Origin: Flavobacterium jejuense
GTDB taxonomy: Bacteria; Bacteroidota; Bacteroidia; Flavobacteriales; Flavobacteriaceae
Length of the DNA: 64,000 nucleotides
NCBI RefSeq assembly: GCF_006491595.2
Contig: NZ_VEVQ02000011.1
Location: forward strand, 62,001 to 126,000
Direction: 5' to 3'
Below are positions 17,723 to 26,191 of the stretch, piece by piece. Below the pieces are notes generated by a model that worked only from the letters and a program-made list of their open reading frames with translations, did not search any database and was not told where the DNA came from. Positions within the stretch are counted from its first letter, which is position 1, and every line of letters starts with the position of its first letter. Position numbers and translations under genes: made by a program.

Positions 17723-18835
17723 ATGGAAGAGGCAATTCAATATCGAAAAATTATTCATATAGATATGGATGCTTTTTACGCGTCTGTAGAACAACTCGAT
17801 AATCCTGATTTAAAAGGAAAACCATTAGCCGTTGGAGGTAGTGAAGTTCGTGGAGTAGTTAGTGCAGCTAGTTATGAAGCCAGGAAATTTGGAGTGCGAA
17901 GTGCTATGAGTGGTATTCAAGCGAAAAGAAATTGTCCCCAACTCATTTTTGTTCCTCCGCGTTTTGATCGTTACAAAGAAATTTCAAGAAAAATAAGAAA
18001 AATATTTTTTGAATACACCGACTTGGTCGAACCACTTTCTCTAGATGAGGCTTATTTAGATGTTACCGTAAATAAAAAAAACAACCCAAGTGCTTCCTTA
18101 ATTGCACAAGAAATAAGAAAACGCATTTTTGACGAATTAGGACTAACCGCTTCTGCTGGAATTTCAGTAAATAAATTTGTAGCCAAAGTTGCCTCTGATT
18201 TCAACAAACCAAACGGACAAAAAACAGTCAATCCAGAGGAAGTAGAACCTTTTTTAGAAAAATTAGACATCAAAAAATTCTATGGTATTGGCAAAGTAAC
18301 TGCTGAAAAAATGTACCAATTAGGTATTTTCACAGGCTTCGATTTAAAACAAAAAAGCCTAGAATTCTTAGAAAAACACTTTAGCAATAGTGGTCAGTAT
18401 TATTATAAAATTTGTAGAGGTATTCATAACAGTCAAGTAAAACCTAATCGTACTATAAAATCTGTAGGAGCCGAACGCACTTTCTTTGAAAATCTCTCTT
18501 CAGAGGTGTTTTTAGAAGAAAAGATTATCAGTATCGCTAACGAATTAGAAAAGCGCTTACAGAAGAGCAAAATAGCAGGAAAGACCATAACATTGAAGCT
18601 CAAGTACTCCGATTTTACTTTGCAAACTAGAAGCAAAACCTTACCTTATTATATTTCTGATAAAAACTTATTGATTGATGTGGCAAAAGAATTATTATAT
18701 CAAGAACGATTAAAAAATTCGGTACGTTTATTAGGGATATCCATGCACAATTTAAACAATCAAGAAAAAAAAATAACAAGCGAACCCATTCAAAAAAGTA
18801 TTTCCATACAATTGCAGTTTGAATTTAAGGAATAA
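17723..18835 (+). CDS. dinB: DNA polymerase IV (Y family)
   Basis: Error-prone translesion polymerase of 370 residues. The catalytic palm shows the first carboxylate motif, IIHIDMDAFYASVEQLDNP, and the second, SLDEAYLDVT. Helix-hairpin-helix (FYGIGKVTAEKMYQLGIFTGFDL) and little-finger (AGKTITLKLKYSDFTLQTRSKTLP) regions follow. The C-terminus SIQLQFEF resembles a clamp-binding tail, so beta-clamp contact is possible. The ATG at 17723 keeps a short N-terminal extension usual for the family. A strong terminator follows. No LexA-type operator was recognised upstream. Confidence 0.95.
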   Translation: MEEAIQYRKIIHIDMDAFYASVEQLDNPDLKGKPLAVGGSEVRGVVSAASYEARKFGVRSAMSGIQAKRNCPQLIFVPPRFDRYKEISRKIRKIFFEYTDLVEPLSLDEAYLDVTVNKKNNPSASLIAQEIRKRIFDELGLTASAGISVNKFVAKVASDFNKPNGQKTVNPEEVEPFLEKLDIKKFYGIGKVTAEKMYQLGIFTGFDLKQKSLEFLEKHFSNSGQYYYKICRGIHNSQVKPNRTIKSVGAERTFFENLSSEVFLEEKIISIANELEKRLQKSKIAGKTITLKLKYSDFTLQTRSKTLPYYISDKNLLIDVAKELLYQERLKNSVRLLGISMHNLNNQEKKITSEPIQKSISIQLQFEFKE

Positions 18836-18836
18836 T

Positions 18837-18866
18837 AAAAAACACGCTGAATAGCGTGTTTTTTTA
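18837..18866. terminator. Bidirectional terminator between dinB and pyk
   Basis: AACACGCT (18841-18848) pairs with AGCGTGTT (18853-18860), flanked by an A-run on the left and a T-run on the right, so it can stop dinB (plus) and pyk (minus). Confidence 0.9.
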
Positions 18867-18883
18867 CTATATTTTGAATAAAA

Positions 18884-20314
18884 TTATTCTATTTCAGATA
18901 CACGTAAGGTATTTACCATACCTTTTTCAACAATTGGCATAGCTGCTAAATTAATCACCATATCACCAGTTTTTACAAACCCTTTTTCATTACAAATTTG
19001 ATTGATATCATCAATAGTATCATCTGTGCTTACAAACTTGTCATAATAATAAGCTCTCACACCCCAAAGTAAATTCAATTGTGTAAGAATTCTTCGGTTA
19101 GAAGTAAATACTAAAATATGTGATTTTGGTCTCCAAGCCGAAATTTGAAAAGCAGTATAACCACTATTTGTTAAGGTTGTAATCGCTTTAGCGCTAATAT
19201 CATCAGCCATAATAGCTGCATGATAACAAATAGATTTAGTTACAAAGCGTTTTGTTCTTACGTGAGGAGGGTTTAAAGGTACTTTTATAAGTGGAGAATC
19301 TTCTACACTTTTAATAATACGTGTCATCGTTTCAATAACTTGTACAGGATAATTTCCTACAGAAGTCTCACCAGAGAGCATTACGGCATCAGCACCATCC
19401 ATAACCGAGTTGGCCACATCATTTACTTCTGCTCTTGTAGGTGTTAAGCTTGTAATCATGGTTTCCATCATTTGTGTAGCTACAATTACAGGGATACGAG
19501 CAGTTTTAGCTCTGTGAATTAGTTTCTTTTGAATTAAAGGCACTTGCTCTGCTGGAATTTCAACACCAAGGTCTCCACGAGCTACCATCAAGGCATCGCA
19601 AAAAGCCACAATTTTATCAATGTTTTCAACAGCTTCTGGTTTTTCAATCTTAGCAATAATTGGAATTTTATGATCAGAATGTTTGGCAATTAAATCTTGT
19701 AATTCTTCTAAATCTTTAGGTGTTCTAACAAAAGATAGAGCAATCCAATCTACTTTGTTTTCAATAGCAAAAAGGGCATCTTTAATATCTTTTTTAGTTA
19801 AAGCAGGTAACGAAACTTTAGTATTAGGTAAATTAACTCCTTTTTTAGATTTCAAAGGACCTCCTTGAATTACTACTGCTTCAACTTCTGTTTTTTTATC
19901 CGTTTTAACTACTTCAAAAATAAGTTTTCCATCATCTAATAAAATACGTTCACCTGTATTTACATCTCTTGGAAACTCTTTATAGTTCATATACACTCTT
20001 GAAGCAGTTCCTAAGATATCTTCTGCTGTAGTAAAAGTGATTTTATCTCCTTTTGCAACGACTACATCTTCTTTCATTACGCCAACTCTCAATTTAGGAC
20101 CTTGTAAATCTCCTAAAATCGAAGTGGTATAGCCAAACTCTTCGTTTAGCTCTCTAATCATTGCTATTCGTTCTTTTACATCGTCATAATCAGCATGTGA
20201 AAAGTTAACTCTAAACACGTTAACTCCAGCGTCAATCATGTCTTTTAATACTTCTTTTGAACTAGTTGCAGGCCCTAATGTAGCTACAATTTTCGTCTTT
20301 TTTGTTGTTGGCAT
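18884..20314 (-). CDS. pyk: Pyruvate kinase
   Basis: Glycolytic enzyme that makes pyruvate and ATP from phosphoenolpyruvate and ADP. The 476 residues begin KTKIVATLGPATSS and VFRVNFSHADYDD. The beta-barrel carries LGDLQGPKLRVG, the signature IIAKIEKPEAVENID, MVARGDLGVEIP and VIVATQMMETM, followed by LSGETSVGNYP. The C-terminal allosteric-type domain is present (ITTLTNSGYTAFQISAWRP). It is last in a minus-strand series with the IPExxxVDY gene five bases upstream, an arrangement also known in other flavobacteria. Confidence 0.97.
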   Translation of the reverse strand: MPTTKKTKIVATLGPATSSKEVLKDMIDAGVNVFRVNFSHADYDDVKERIAMIRELNEEFGYTTSILGDLQGPKLRVGVMKEDVVVAKGDKITFTTAEDILGTASRVYMNYKEFPRDVNTGERILLDDGKLIFEVVKTDKKTEVEAVVIQGGPLKSKKGVNLPNTKVSLPALTKKDIKDALFAIENKVDWIALSFVRTPKDLEELQDLIAKHSDHKIPIIAKIEKPEAVENIDKIVAFCDALMVARGDLGVEIPAEQVPLIQKKLIHRAKTARIPVIVATQMMETMITSLTPTRAEVNDVANSVMDGADAVMLSGETSVGNYPVQVIETMTRIIKSVEDSPLIKVPLNPPHVRTKRFVTKSICYHAAIMADDISAKAITTLTNSGYTAFQISAWRPKSHILVFTSNRRILTQLNLLWGVRAYYYDKFVSTDDTIDDINQICNEKGFVKTGDMVINLAAMPIVEKGMVNTLRVSEIE

Positions 20315-20319
20315 TTTAA

Positions 20320-20796
20320 TTAAAAAATTAAATTATTTTTTGATTTAAGTTTGTTCTGGTCAATGATGTAAGCCATAGAAATTTGGTCTATTGTTGAAAG
20401 GTTTTGAAGTATCGTTTCCAAAGGAAAAAAGGGACTTTCAATATTTTCAATTTTTAAAATGTAATCTGCTCTCTTATGTTCGGGCAGCATGTACATAGTA
20501 ACATCTATAGAATCAAAAATTCCATTAGCATTTTTTTCAGAGGGTATAGCAGTAGCCTTATTTTCAAATACATTCCATATAATATCATGAACATCATCAT
20601 CAAAAATAAAGTGACTAAAAGAGCTTTTACCATCTTTAGTTTCTATTTCGATATTTGCATCGTTTTTGCTTAATTGAATAGACAATGCTTTATTTATAAA
20701 ATAAGCTAAACGATAATCTTCAATGCTAGAATGTATGGCGATAAGCTCATAATCTATCGAAATAAAATCATTTATTTGAATTTTATGAATAGCCAT
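20320..20796 (-). CDS. IPExxxVDY family protein
   Basis: A 158-residue protein of a Bacteroidetes-specific family named after its motif; here the motif reads LPEHKRADY (residues about 109-117). No signal peptide or membrane segment is visible, so it is cytoplasmic. The function is unknown. It lies between rnc and pyk and is almost certainly co-transcribed with pyk (five-base gap). Confidence 0.85.
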   Translation of the reverse strand: MAIHKIQINDFISIDYELIAIHSSIEDYRLAYFINKALSIQLSKNDANIEIETKDGKSSFSHFIFDDDVHDIIWNVFENKATAIPSEKNANGIFDSIDVTMYMLPEHKRADYILKIENIESPFFPLETILQNLSTIDQISMAYIIDQNKLKSKNNLIF

Positions 20797-20909
20797 ATGT
20801 CTGAAAAATAAGTTGTAAATATACTATTTAAAATATATAAAAAGTATTGTTTTTAAAGAAGTTAAGTATTGTTTACTAACGAAAACGTTTTAGTTTGCCA
20901 TTTAAATCG

Positions 20910-21653
20910 TTATTTTTTGTCAATTTTTTCTTGAAGGGCAAAATAAGCTCTCTTCGATGCTTTTTCTTCTGCTTTTTTCTTTGAGGTTGCTCTTCCTTTT
21001 GCAATTATTTTTTGATCAATAGTTAGCTTTACACCAAAATATTTTTGGTCCTCTATTCCTGTATCATCAAAAACTTCAAATGCAAAATGTTTTTTTTCTT
21101 TTTGACACCATTCGATGACTAAACTTTTATAACTAATTACTTTTCCTTCTAATTTAGGAATATCCACATAAGGTTCAATAACTTTATCATAAATGAATTT
21201 TTCGCAATAATTAAAACCTTTATCAAGATAAATTGCGCCTATAAATGCTTCGAAAATATTACCATGAATGTTTTCTCCAAAATGTTGCGGATTTACTTTA
21301 CTTTCTACAAATTGGATTAAATTAAAATCTCTTCCTAATTCGTTTAAATGTTCTCGGCTGACAATTTTAGAACGCATTTTTGTTAAATAACCTTCATCAC
21401 CAGTAGGAACTTCATTGTATAAATGAGCAGCAATAACACTTCCTAACATGGCATCCCCTAAAAACTCTAAACGTTCATAATTAAAAGGATTTCCAGTTTC
21501 ATCTAATTTATTTGTTGAGCGATGAGTAAAGGCTTTTTTGTAATATCTAATTGTTACTGGTTTAAAACCAAGAATTTTGGTGATTTTATCAAAAAAAATC
21601 CCGTCTTCATGAGAACGGGAATTTTTTATTATTTTTTTAAAGAATTTACGCAT
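20910..21653 (-). CDS. rnc: Ribonuclease III
   Basis: Double-strand-specific endoribonuclease for rRNA and mRNA processing. The ATG at 21653 (MRKFFKKIIKN) lies seven bases past the fabF stop and gives 247 residues. A longer frame from 21713 would overlap fabF by about 50 bases and is rejected. The RNase III signature YERLEFLGDAMLGSVIA is followed by the second acidic cluster GNIFEAFIGAIYLDKGF. The C-terminal double-stranded RNA-binding domain (about 170-240) ends with KGRATSKKKAEEKASKRAYFALQ. Coupled to fabF, as in many Bacteroidetes. Confidence 0.96.
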   Translation of the reverse strand: MRKFFKKIIKNSRSHEDGIFFDKITKILGFKPVTIRYYKKAFTHRSTNKLDETGNPFNYERLEFLGDAMLGSVIAAHLYNEVPTGDEGYLTKMRSKIVSREHLNELGRDFNLIQFVESKVNPQHFGENIHGNIFEAFIGAIYLDKGFNYCEKFIYDKVIEPYVDIPKLEGKVISYKSLVIEWCQKEKKHFAFEVFDDTGIEDQKYFGVKLTIDQKIIAKGRATSKKKAEEKASKRAYFALQEKIDKK

Positions 21654-21660
21654 GTAGTTA

Positions 21661-22914
21661 TTATGCTTCAAGTTTTTTAAATAATACACAGGCATTGTGT
21701 CCTCCAAAACCAAAAGTGTTACTCATAGCTACTTTGATGTCTCTTTTTTGAGCTGTATTCAAAGTTAAATTCAATTCTGAATTTATATTTTCATCCACAG
21801 TAGTATGATTAATGGTTGGAGGAATAATCCCATTGTTAATTGCTAAAATAGAAGCAATGGCTTCTATTCCACCTGCAGCACCTAATAAGTGACCAGTCAT
21901 AGATTTTGTAGAATTGATATTGATGTTTTTTGCATGATCTCCAAAAACAGCACTGATGGCTTTCAATTCTGCAACATCTCCTAGTGGAGTAGAAGTTCCA
22001 TGTGTGTTAATATGATCAACTTCTTCAGGATTCATGCCTGCATCACGCAAACAATTTTCCATTACAGCAATAACACCTAAACCTTCTGGATGAGGAGCAG
22101 TTAAGTGATAAGCATCTGAGGACATTCCACCACCACCTATTTCACAATATATTTTAGCACCACGAGCTTTTGCATGTTCATATTCTTCTAAAACTAATGC
22201 ACCAGCACCTTCCCCTAAGACAAATCCATCACGAGTAGCGTCAAAAGGTCTTGAAGCTGTTTCCGGACTATCATTCCTTGTTGATAAGGCATGCATTGAG
22301 TTAAAACCTCCCATTCCGGCAATAGTAACAGCCGCCTCAGAACCACCTGATATAATGACATCACACATTCCTAAGCGAATGTAGTTAAAGGCATCAATCA
22401 TGGCGTTTGCAGATGAAGCACAAGCAGAAACTGTAGTGTAATTAGGCCCCATAAAGCCATTACGCATAGAAATATGTGCAGGGGCAATATCAGCAATCAT
22501 TTTAGGTATGAAGAAAGGATTGAATCTTGGTGTTCCATCTCCAGCAGCGTAACTTAATACTTCTTCTTGGAAAGTTTCTAAACCACCTATACCAGCTCCC
22601 CAGATAACTCCAACACGGTGTTTATTAATGTTGCCCGGTGTTATACCAGCATCTTTTATAGCTTCATCACTTGCAATAATTGCATACTGTGAGAATTTGT
22701 CTAAACGCCTTGCTTCTTTTCTATCGATGTAATCTTCGATTTTAAAGTTCTTTATTTCGCAGGCAAATTTAGTTTTATGTTTTTCTGTATCATAATAGGT
22801 AATGGGTGCAGCACCACTTTTTCCGCTGATTAATGCATCCCAATATTCTTTAATGTTATTCCCTATTGGAGTTAGCGCTCCTAGACCAGTTACAACAACA
22901 CGCTTTAATTGCAT
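21661..22914 (-). CDS. fabF: 3-oxoacyl-[acyl-carrier-protein] synthase II
   Basis: Condensing enzyme that elongates acyl-ACP in fatty acid synthesis. The 417 residues show the Cys-His-His triad: Cys in VSACASSANAMIDA, His in NTHGTSTPLGD and His in SMTGHLLGAAGGIEA. The glycine-rich C-terminal NTFGFGGHNACVLFK is intact. It is followed by rnc after seven bases. Upstream, a 289-base gap separates it from acpP and contains a terminator-like hairpin close to the start, so its expression may be set separately from acpP. Confidence 0.97.
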   Translation of the reverse strand: MQLKRVVVTGLGALTPIGNNIKEYWDALISGKSGAAPITYYDTEKHKTKFACEIKNFKIEDYIDRKEARRLDKFSQYAIIASDEAIKDAGITPGNINKHRVGVIWGAGIGGLETFQEEVLSYAAGDGTPRFNPFFIPKMIADIAPAHISMRNGFMGPNYTTVSACASSANAMIDAFNYIRLGMCDVIISGGSEAAVTIAGMGGFNSMHALSTRNDSPETASRPFDATRDGFVLGEGAGALVLEEYEHAKARGAKIYCEIGGGGMSSDAYHLTAPHPEGLGVIAVMENCLRDAGMNPEEVDHINTHGTSTPLGDVAELKAISAVFGDHAKNININSTKSMTGHLLGAAGGIEAIASILAINNGIIPPTINHTTVDENINSELNLTLNTAQKRDIKVAMSNTFGFGGHNACVLFKKLEA

Positions 22915-22935
22915 ATAGATATGTTTTGATTATAT

Positions 22936-22982
22936 AAAAAAACCCAAAGTGCTTTTAATAATAACTAAAAGAAACAATGGGT
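22936..22982 (-). terminator. Terminator-like hairpin in the fabF leader (possible attenuator)
   Basis: Read on the minus strand, ACCCA...CTTTTA pairs with TAAAAG...TGGGT (about 13 pairs with small symmetric internal loops), followed by seven T. It ends 21 bases before the fabF ATG, so transcripts from upstream would meet it just before the gene. It could be a second acpP terminator or a regulated attenuator. Confidence 0.45.
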
Positions 22983-23163
22983 ATTACATAGTTTATTTTT
23001 ATGATTGTAATACAATCAATGTTTTCTACTAAATAAAATAAATTTCTCGTTATAAATATATAAAAATATAATTAAAAACTTATTCAACTTAACCTTTGAT
23101 AATATTTTAAATTAAAATCAAAGGAAATCTAATTCAAGATTTTAAAAGTAAAAGCGAAACAAC

Positions 23164-23200
23164 AACACCCGTTTGAAAATAATTCAAATGGGTGTTTTTG
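23164..23200. terminator. Terminator downstream of acpP
   Basis: AACACCCGTTTGAA (23164-23177) pairs with TTCAAATGGGTGTT (23183-23196). T-rich tracts follow in both directions. It lies seven bases beyond the acpP stop on the minus strand. Confidence 0.75.
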
Positions 23201-23203
23201 ATA

Positions 23204-23440
23204 TTATTTCTTAGCTTCTTCGATGTAAGAAATAGCTTGACCTACAGTAGCAATGTTTTCAGCTTGATCATCTGGAATTTGAATATCAAATTCTTTTTCG
23301 AATTCCATAATTAGCTCAACAGTGTCTAATGAATCAGCTCCTAAATCGTTAGTGAAGCTAGCTTCAGCTACAACTTCATTTTCGTCAACACCTAATTTGT
23401 CTACGATAATCGCTTTTACTCTTGATGCAATGTCTGACAT
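23204..23440 (-). CDS. acpP: Acyl carrier protein
   Basis: A 78-residue acidic carrier for fatty acid synthesis. The phosphopantetheine site is Ser in the canonical [19 protein letters not shown] helix. Length and acidity are typical. It has its own promoter and a terminator after the stop, so it is expressed at a level of its own although fabF follows 289 bases later. Confidence 0.97.
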   Translation of the reverse strand: MSDIASRVKAIIVDKLGVDENEVVAEASFTNDLGADSLDTVELIMEFEKEFDIQIPDDQAENIATVGQAISYIEEAKK

Positions 23441-23469
23441 AATCTTTTAATTTTAATTTAATTTGTTGG

Positions 23470-23498
23470 CAAAAATAAAAAACTTTATTTTAAAACAA
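23470..23498 (-). promoter_or_regulatory. acpP: acpP promoter (TTG-N18-TATTTTTG)
   Basis: On the minus strand, a -7 element TATTTTTG (23477-23470) matches TAnnTTTG exactly, with a TTG (23498-23496) 18 bases upstream. Predicted leader is about 25 nt. Among the better-formed promoters in the window. Confidence 0.7.
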
Positions 23499-23613
23499 CC
23501 TTTTTGTTACTAAATAAGACTACGAAATTAAAAAAAATAATTCATAAAGACTTCATTTTTCTATTTTTTACCAATTATTATTCTTTTTTTTGTGTAATAA
23601 AAATTACAGGGTA

Positions 23614-24180
23614 ATGAAAAAAATAGTCATATTTGCTTCTGGTACTGGTTCAAATGCCGAGAAAATAATATTACATTTCAAAAAATCAAGTCTAGGAAAC
23701 GTAGTCGGTATCTTTTCAAACAATCCTCATGCCAAAGTTTTGGAATTGACTAAATTGTATGATATTCAGTCGATTGTGTTTGATAAAAGAGATATGGTTG
23801 ATGGTTATGTTTTGCAAGAGATAAATAAGATACAACCTGATTTAATTGTTTTAGCTGGATTTTTATGGAAGTTTCCTGCATCAATAATTACTAGTTATCC
23901 TAATAAAGTAATAAATATTCATCCAGCACTTTTACCTAATTATGGAGGAAAAGGAATGTATGGAATGCATGTTCACAAGGCAGTTCTTGAAAATAAGGAA
24001 AAAGAAACTGGAATTACTATTCATTATGTAAATGAAAATTATGATGAAGGAGCATTTATTTTCCAAAAAGCTATAAATATTGAAGATTGTACAGTTCCTG
24101 AAGAAATTGCTGAAAAAGTACATCAATTAGAACATGAGTTTTTTCCTGATGTAATAGAAACACTAATCACTAATTACTAA
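23614..24180 (+). CDS. purN: Phosphoribosylglycinamide formyltransferase
   Basis: Transfers a formyl group from formyl-tetrahydrofolate to GAR in purine synthesis. The ATG at 23614 gives 188 residues and the family start MKKIVIFASGTGSNAE. An in-frame TTG at 23590 is possible but unlikely. Catalytic parts are clear: INIHPALLPNYGGKGMYG with the His, and TIHYVNENYDEGAFIFQ with the Asp. The last codons (TLITNY) are written by a heptamer repeat that continues into the gap before rnhA. Divergent from acpP. Confidence 0.95.
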   Translation: MKKIVIFASGTGSNAEKIILHFKKSSLGNVVGIFSNNPHAKVLELTKLYDIQSIVFDKRDMVDGYVLQEINKIQPDLIVLAGFLWKFPASIITSYPNKVINIHPALLPNYGGKGMYGMHVHKAVLENKEKETGITIHYVNENYDEGAFIFQKAINIEDCTVPEEIAEKVHQLEHEFFPDVIETLITNY

Positions 24181-24189
24181 TCACTACTC
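24162..24189 (+). repeat. Heptamer tandem repeat (ACTAATC-type), four units
   Basis: Four consecutive seven-base units: ACTAATC, ACTAATT, ACTAATC, ACTACTC. The array covers the last codons and stop of purN and runs up to the rnhA start. The same heptamer occurs at 62359-62375, again just before a gene start. Confidence 0.75.
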
Positions 24190-24191
24190 AC

Positions 24192-24674
24192 TTGATACAC
24201 GAAGTTCATATATATACTGATGGTGCTGCCAAAGGAAACCCTGGTCCAGCAGGTTATGGTGTGGTTATGGAATTAGTAGGCACTCCCTATAAGAAAGAAT
24301 TTTATGAAGGATTTAGATTATCCACTAATAATAGGATGGAATTATTGGCTGTAATTGTTGGTTTAGAAAAACTAAAAAATCCAAAAACAAAAGTTTTAGT
24401 CGTTTCAGATTCTAAGTATGTAGTAGATGCAGTTGAAAAACGATGGGTTTTTCAATGGGAAAAAATAAACTTTAAAAACAAGAAGAATCCTGATTTATGG
24501 TTACGTTTTTTAAAAATTTATCGCAAACATCAAGTAGAGTTTAAATGGGTAAAAGGGCATAATAATCATCCGCAAAATGAGCGTTGTGATGAGCTGGCTG
24601 TTATGGCTTCCCAACAACAAAATTTATCTATTGATTCTTTCTATGAGGGAGAAGAGGGGAAGTTGCTATATTAA
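24192..24674 (+). CDS. rnhA: Ribonuclease HI
   Basis: Cleaves RNA in RNA-DNA hybrids. A protein of 160 residues with all acidic catalytic positions: Asp in IYTDGAAKGNPGPAGYG, Glu in NRMELLAVIVGL, Asp in VVSDSKYVVDAV and the C-terminal Asp in NERCDELAV. The His of VKGHNNHPQNE is also present. No ATG precedes the catalytic strand, so the start is the TTG at 24192, which reads IHEVHIYTDG after the initiator. It follows purN by 11 bases, with the heptamer repeat between, so it is probably co-transcribed. Confidence 0.95.
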   Translation: MIHEVHIYTDGAAKGNPGPAGYGVVMELVGTPYKKEFYEGFRLSTNNRMELLAVIVGLEKLKNPKTKVLVVSDSKYVVDAVEKRWVFQWEKINFKNKKNPDLWLRFLKIYRKHQVEFKWVKGHNNHPQNERCDELAVMASQQQNLSIDSFYEGEEGKLLY

Positions 24675-24811
24675 GAGTGATCAAATATTATTTAAAAACC
24701 AAATTACGCATAACTAGAAAAGGACTTATTAGATTGTGTAATTATTTTAGGAGGGTCAGCTTTCTCTTCCAAGTTTTAAACATATTTTCAGAAAACTAAA
24801 CTCAAATTCCT

Positions 24812-24819
24812 TAAATTTG
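24812..24819 (+). promoter_or_regulatory. serS: -7 promoter element (TAAATTTG) of serS
   Basis: Exact TAnnTTTG match, leader of about 15-18 nt to the ATG at 24840. The preceding 140 bases after rnhA show no gene and no T-box-like structure. Confidence 0.55.
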
Positions 24820-24839
24820 CCTCTTAAATTTTAAAAATC

Positions 24840-26111
24840 ATGTTACAGGTAGCATTTATTAGAGAAAACAAGGAAGAAGTAATCAAGCGTTTAGCAAAAA
24901 GAAATATTGATGTTAAAGATTTGGTTGAAACAGTAGTTGTATTAGATGAAAAAAGAAGATCAACTCAAGTAGAATTAGATACTATTCTTGCCGAATCCAA
25001 TAAACTATCCAAAGATATAGGTGCTTTAATGAAGAGTGGTGAGAAAGCAAAAGCCGAAATTTTAAAAGAAAAAACAACAAAGTTCAAAGAGCAAACGAAA
25101 GAACTTACAGAAACATTAAATACTGTTACTGAAGAGTTGCAAGTAGAGCTTTATAAGTTGCCTAATCTTCCAGCTGAGTCTGTTCCTTTTGGTAAAACAC
25201 CAGAAGAGAATGAAAATATATTTGAAGAAGGTGAAGTTCCTGTATTGTTTGAAGGAGCTATGGCACATTGGGACTTAATTAAAAAATATGATATTGTAGA
25301 TTTTGAATTAGGGACAAAAATTACGGCTCCAGGATTTCCAGTTTATAAAGGAAAAGGAGCAAAATTACAACGTGCTTTAATATCTTATTTTTTAGATAAA
25401 AATATTGATGCTGGATATCAAGAATTCCAAGTGCCTTACTTAGTAAATGAAGCTTCAGCCTATGGAACAGGTCAATTGCCGGATAAAGATGGACAAATGT
25501 ATCATGATGCAAAAGATAATTTGTATCTAATCCCAACAGCAGAAGTTCCAGTGACTAATTTATTTCGTGATGTGTTAGTTAATGAAAGTGAACTGCCTAT
25601 ACTTTGTACAGGTTATACACCGTGTTTTAGAAGAGAAGCAGGTTCTTGGGGAGCACATGTTCGTGGATTAAACCGTTTGCATCAGTTTGACAAAGTAGAA
25701 ATTGTAAGAATAGAACATCCTGATAAATCTTATGAAGCATTAGAAGGAATGGTAGAACATGTAAAAGAAATTTTAAAAGAGCTAAAATTACCATATAGAG
25801 TGTTACGTCTTTGTGGTGGAGATATGGGGTTTGCTTCTGCTTTAACTTATGATTTTGAAGTATTTTCAACTGCTCAAGATCGTTGGTTGGAAATTTCTTC
25901 TGTTTCAAATTTTGAAACGTTTCAATCGAATCGATTAAAGTTGCGTTTTAAAGATAAAGAAGGTAAAAACCAATTAGCACATACTTTGAACGGAAGCTCT
26001 CTAGCTTTACCAAGAGTGTTAGCAGGAATTTTAGAAAATTATCAAACACCAGAAGGAATTGTAATTCCAGAAGTTTTAAGAAAATATACGGGTTTCGATA
26101 TCATTAACTAA
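24840..26111 (+). CDS. serS: Serine-tRNA ligase
   Basis: Class II aminoacyl-tRNA synthetase of 423 residues. The N-terminal antiparallel coiled-coil arm for tRNA contact spans about 30-105. The catalytic domain shows LIPTAEVPVTNLF, class II motif 2 (CFRREAGSWGAHVRGLNRLHQFDKVE) and motif 3 (NGSSLALPRVLAGILENYQ). Own promoter and a strong hairpin after the stop indicate a single-gene unit. Confidence 0.97.
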   Translation: MLQVAFIRENKEEVIKRLAKRNIDVKDLVETVVVLDEKRRSTQVELDTILAESNKLSKDIGALMKSGEKAKAEILKEKTTKFKEQTKELTETLNTVTEELQVELYKLPNLPAESVPFGKTPEENENIFEEGEVPVLFEGAMAHWDLIKKYDIVDFELGTKITAPGFPVYKGKGAKLQRALISYFLDKNIDAGYQEFQVPYLVNEASAYGTGQLPDKDGQMYHDAKDNLYLIPTAEVPVTNLFRDVLVNESELPILCTGYTPCFRREAGSWGAHVRGLNRLHQFDKVEIVRIEHPDKSYEALEGMVEHVKEILKELKLPYRVLRLCGGDMGFASALTYDFEVFSTAQDRWLEISSVSNFETFQSNRLKLRFKDKEGKNQLAHTLNGSSLALPRVLAGILENYQTPEGIVIPEVLRKYTGFDIIN

Positions 26112-26128
26112 ATAGTTAATCTTAATGT

Positions 26129-26181
26129 AATAATGTACTATTTTGACACAAAAGTGTTACTTTAGTACATTATTTGTTTTT
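26129..26181 (+). terminator. Long terminator hairpin after serS
   Basis: AATAATGTACTA (26129-26140) and TAGTACATTATT (26163-26174) are a perfect 12-bp inverted repeat. A second small stem (ACAC/GTGT) lies inside and TGTTTTT follows. It ends just before the next ATG (26192), so it may also shape the 5' leader of the TPR gene. Confidence 0.7.
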
Positions 26182-26191
26182 AAAAATTGCA

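Noticed and set aside
21654..21713. Longer N-terminus for RNase III
   Set aside because: It would overlap fabF, and the family start is at the ATG 21653.
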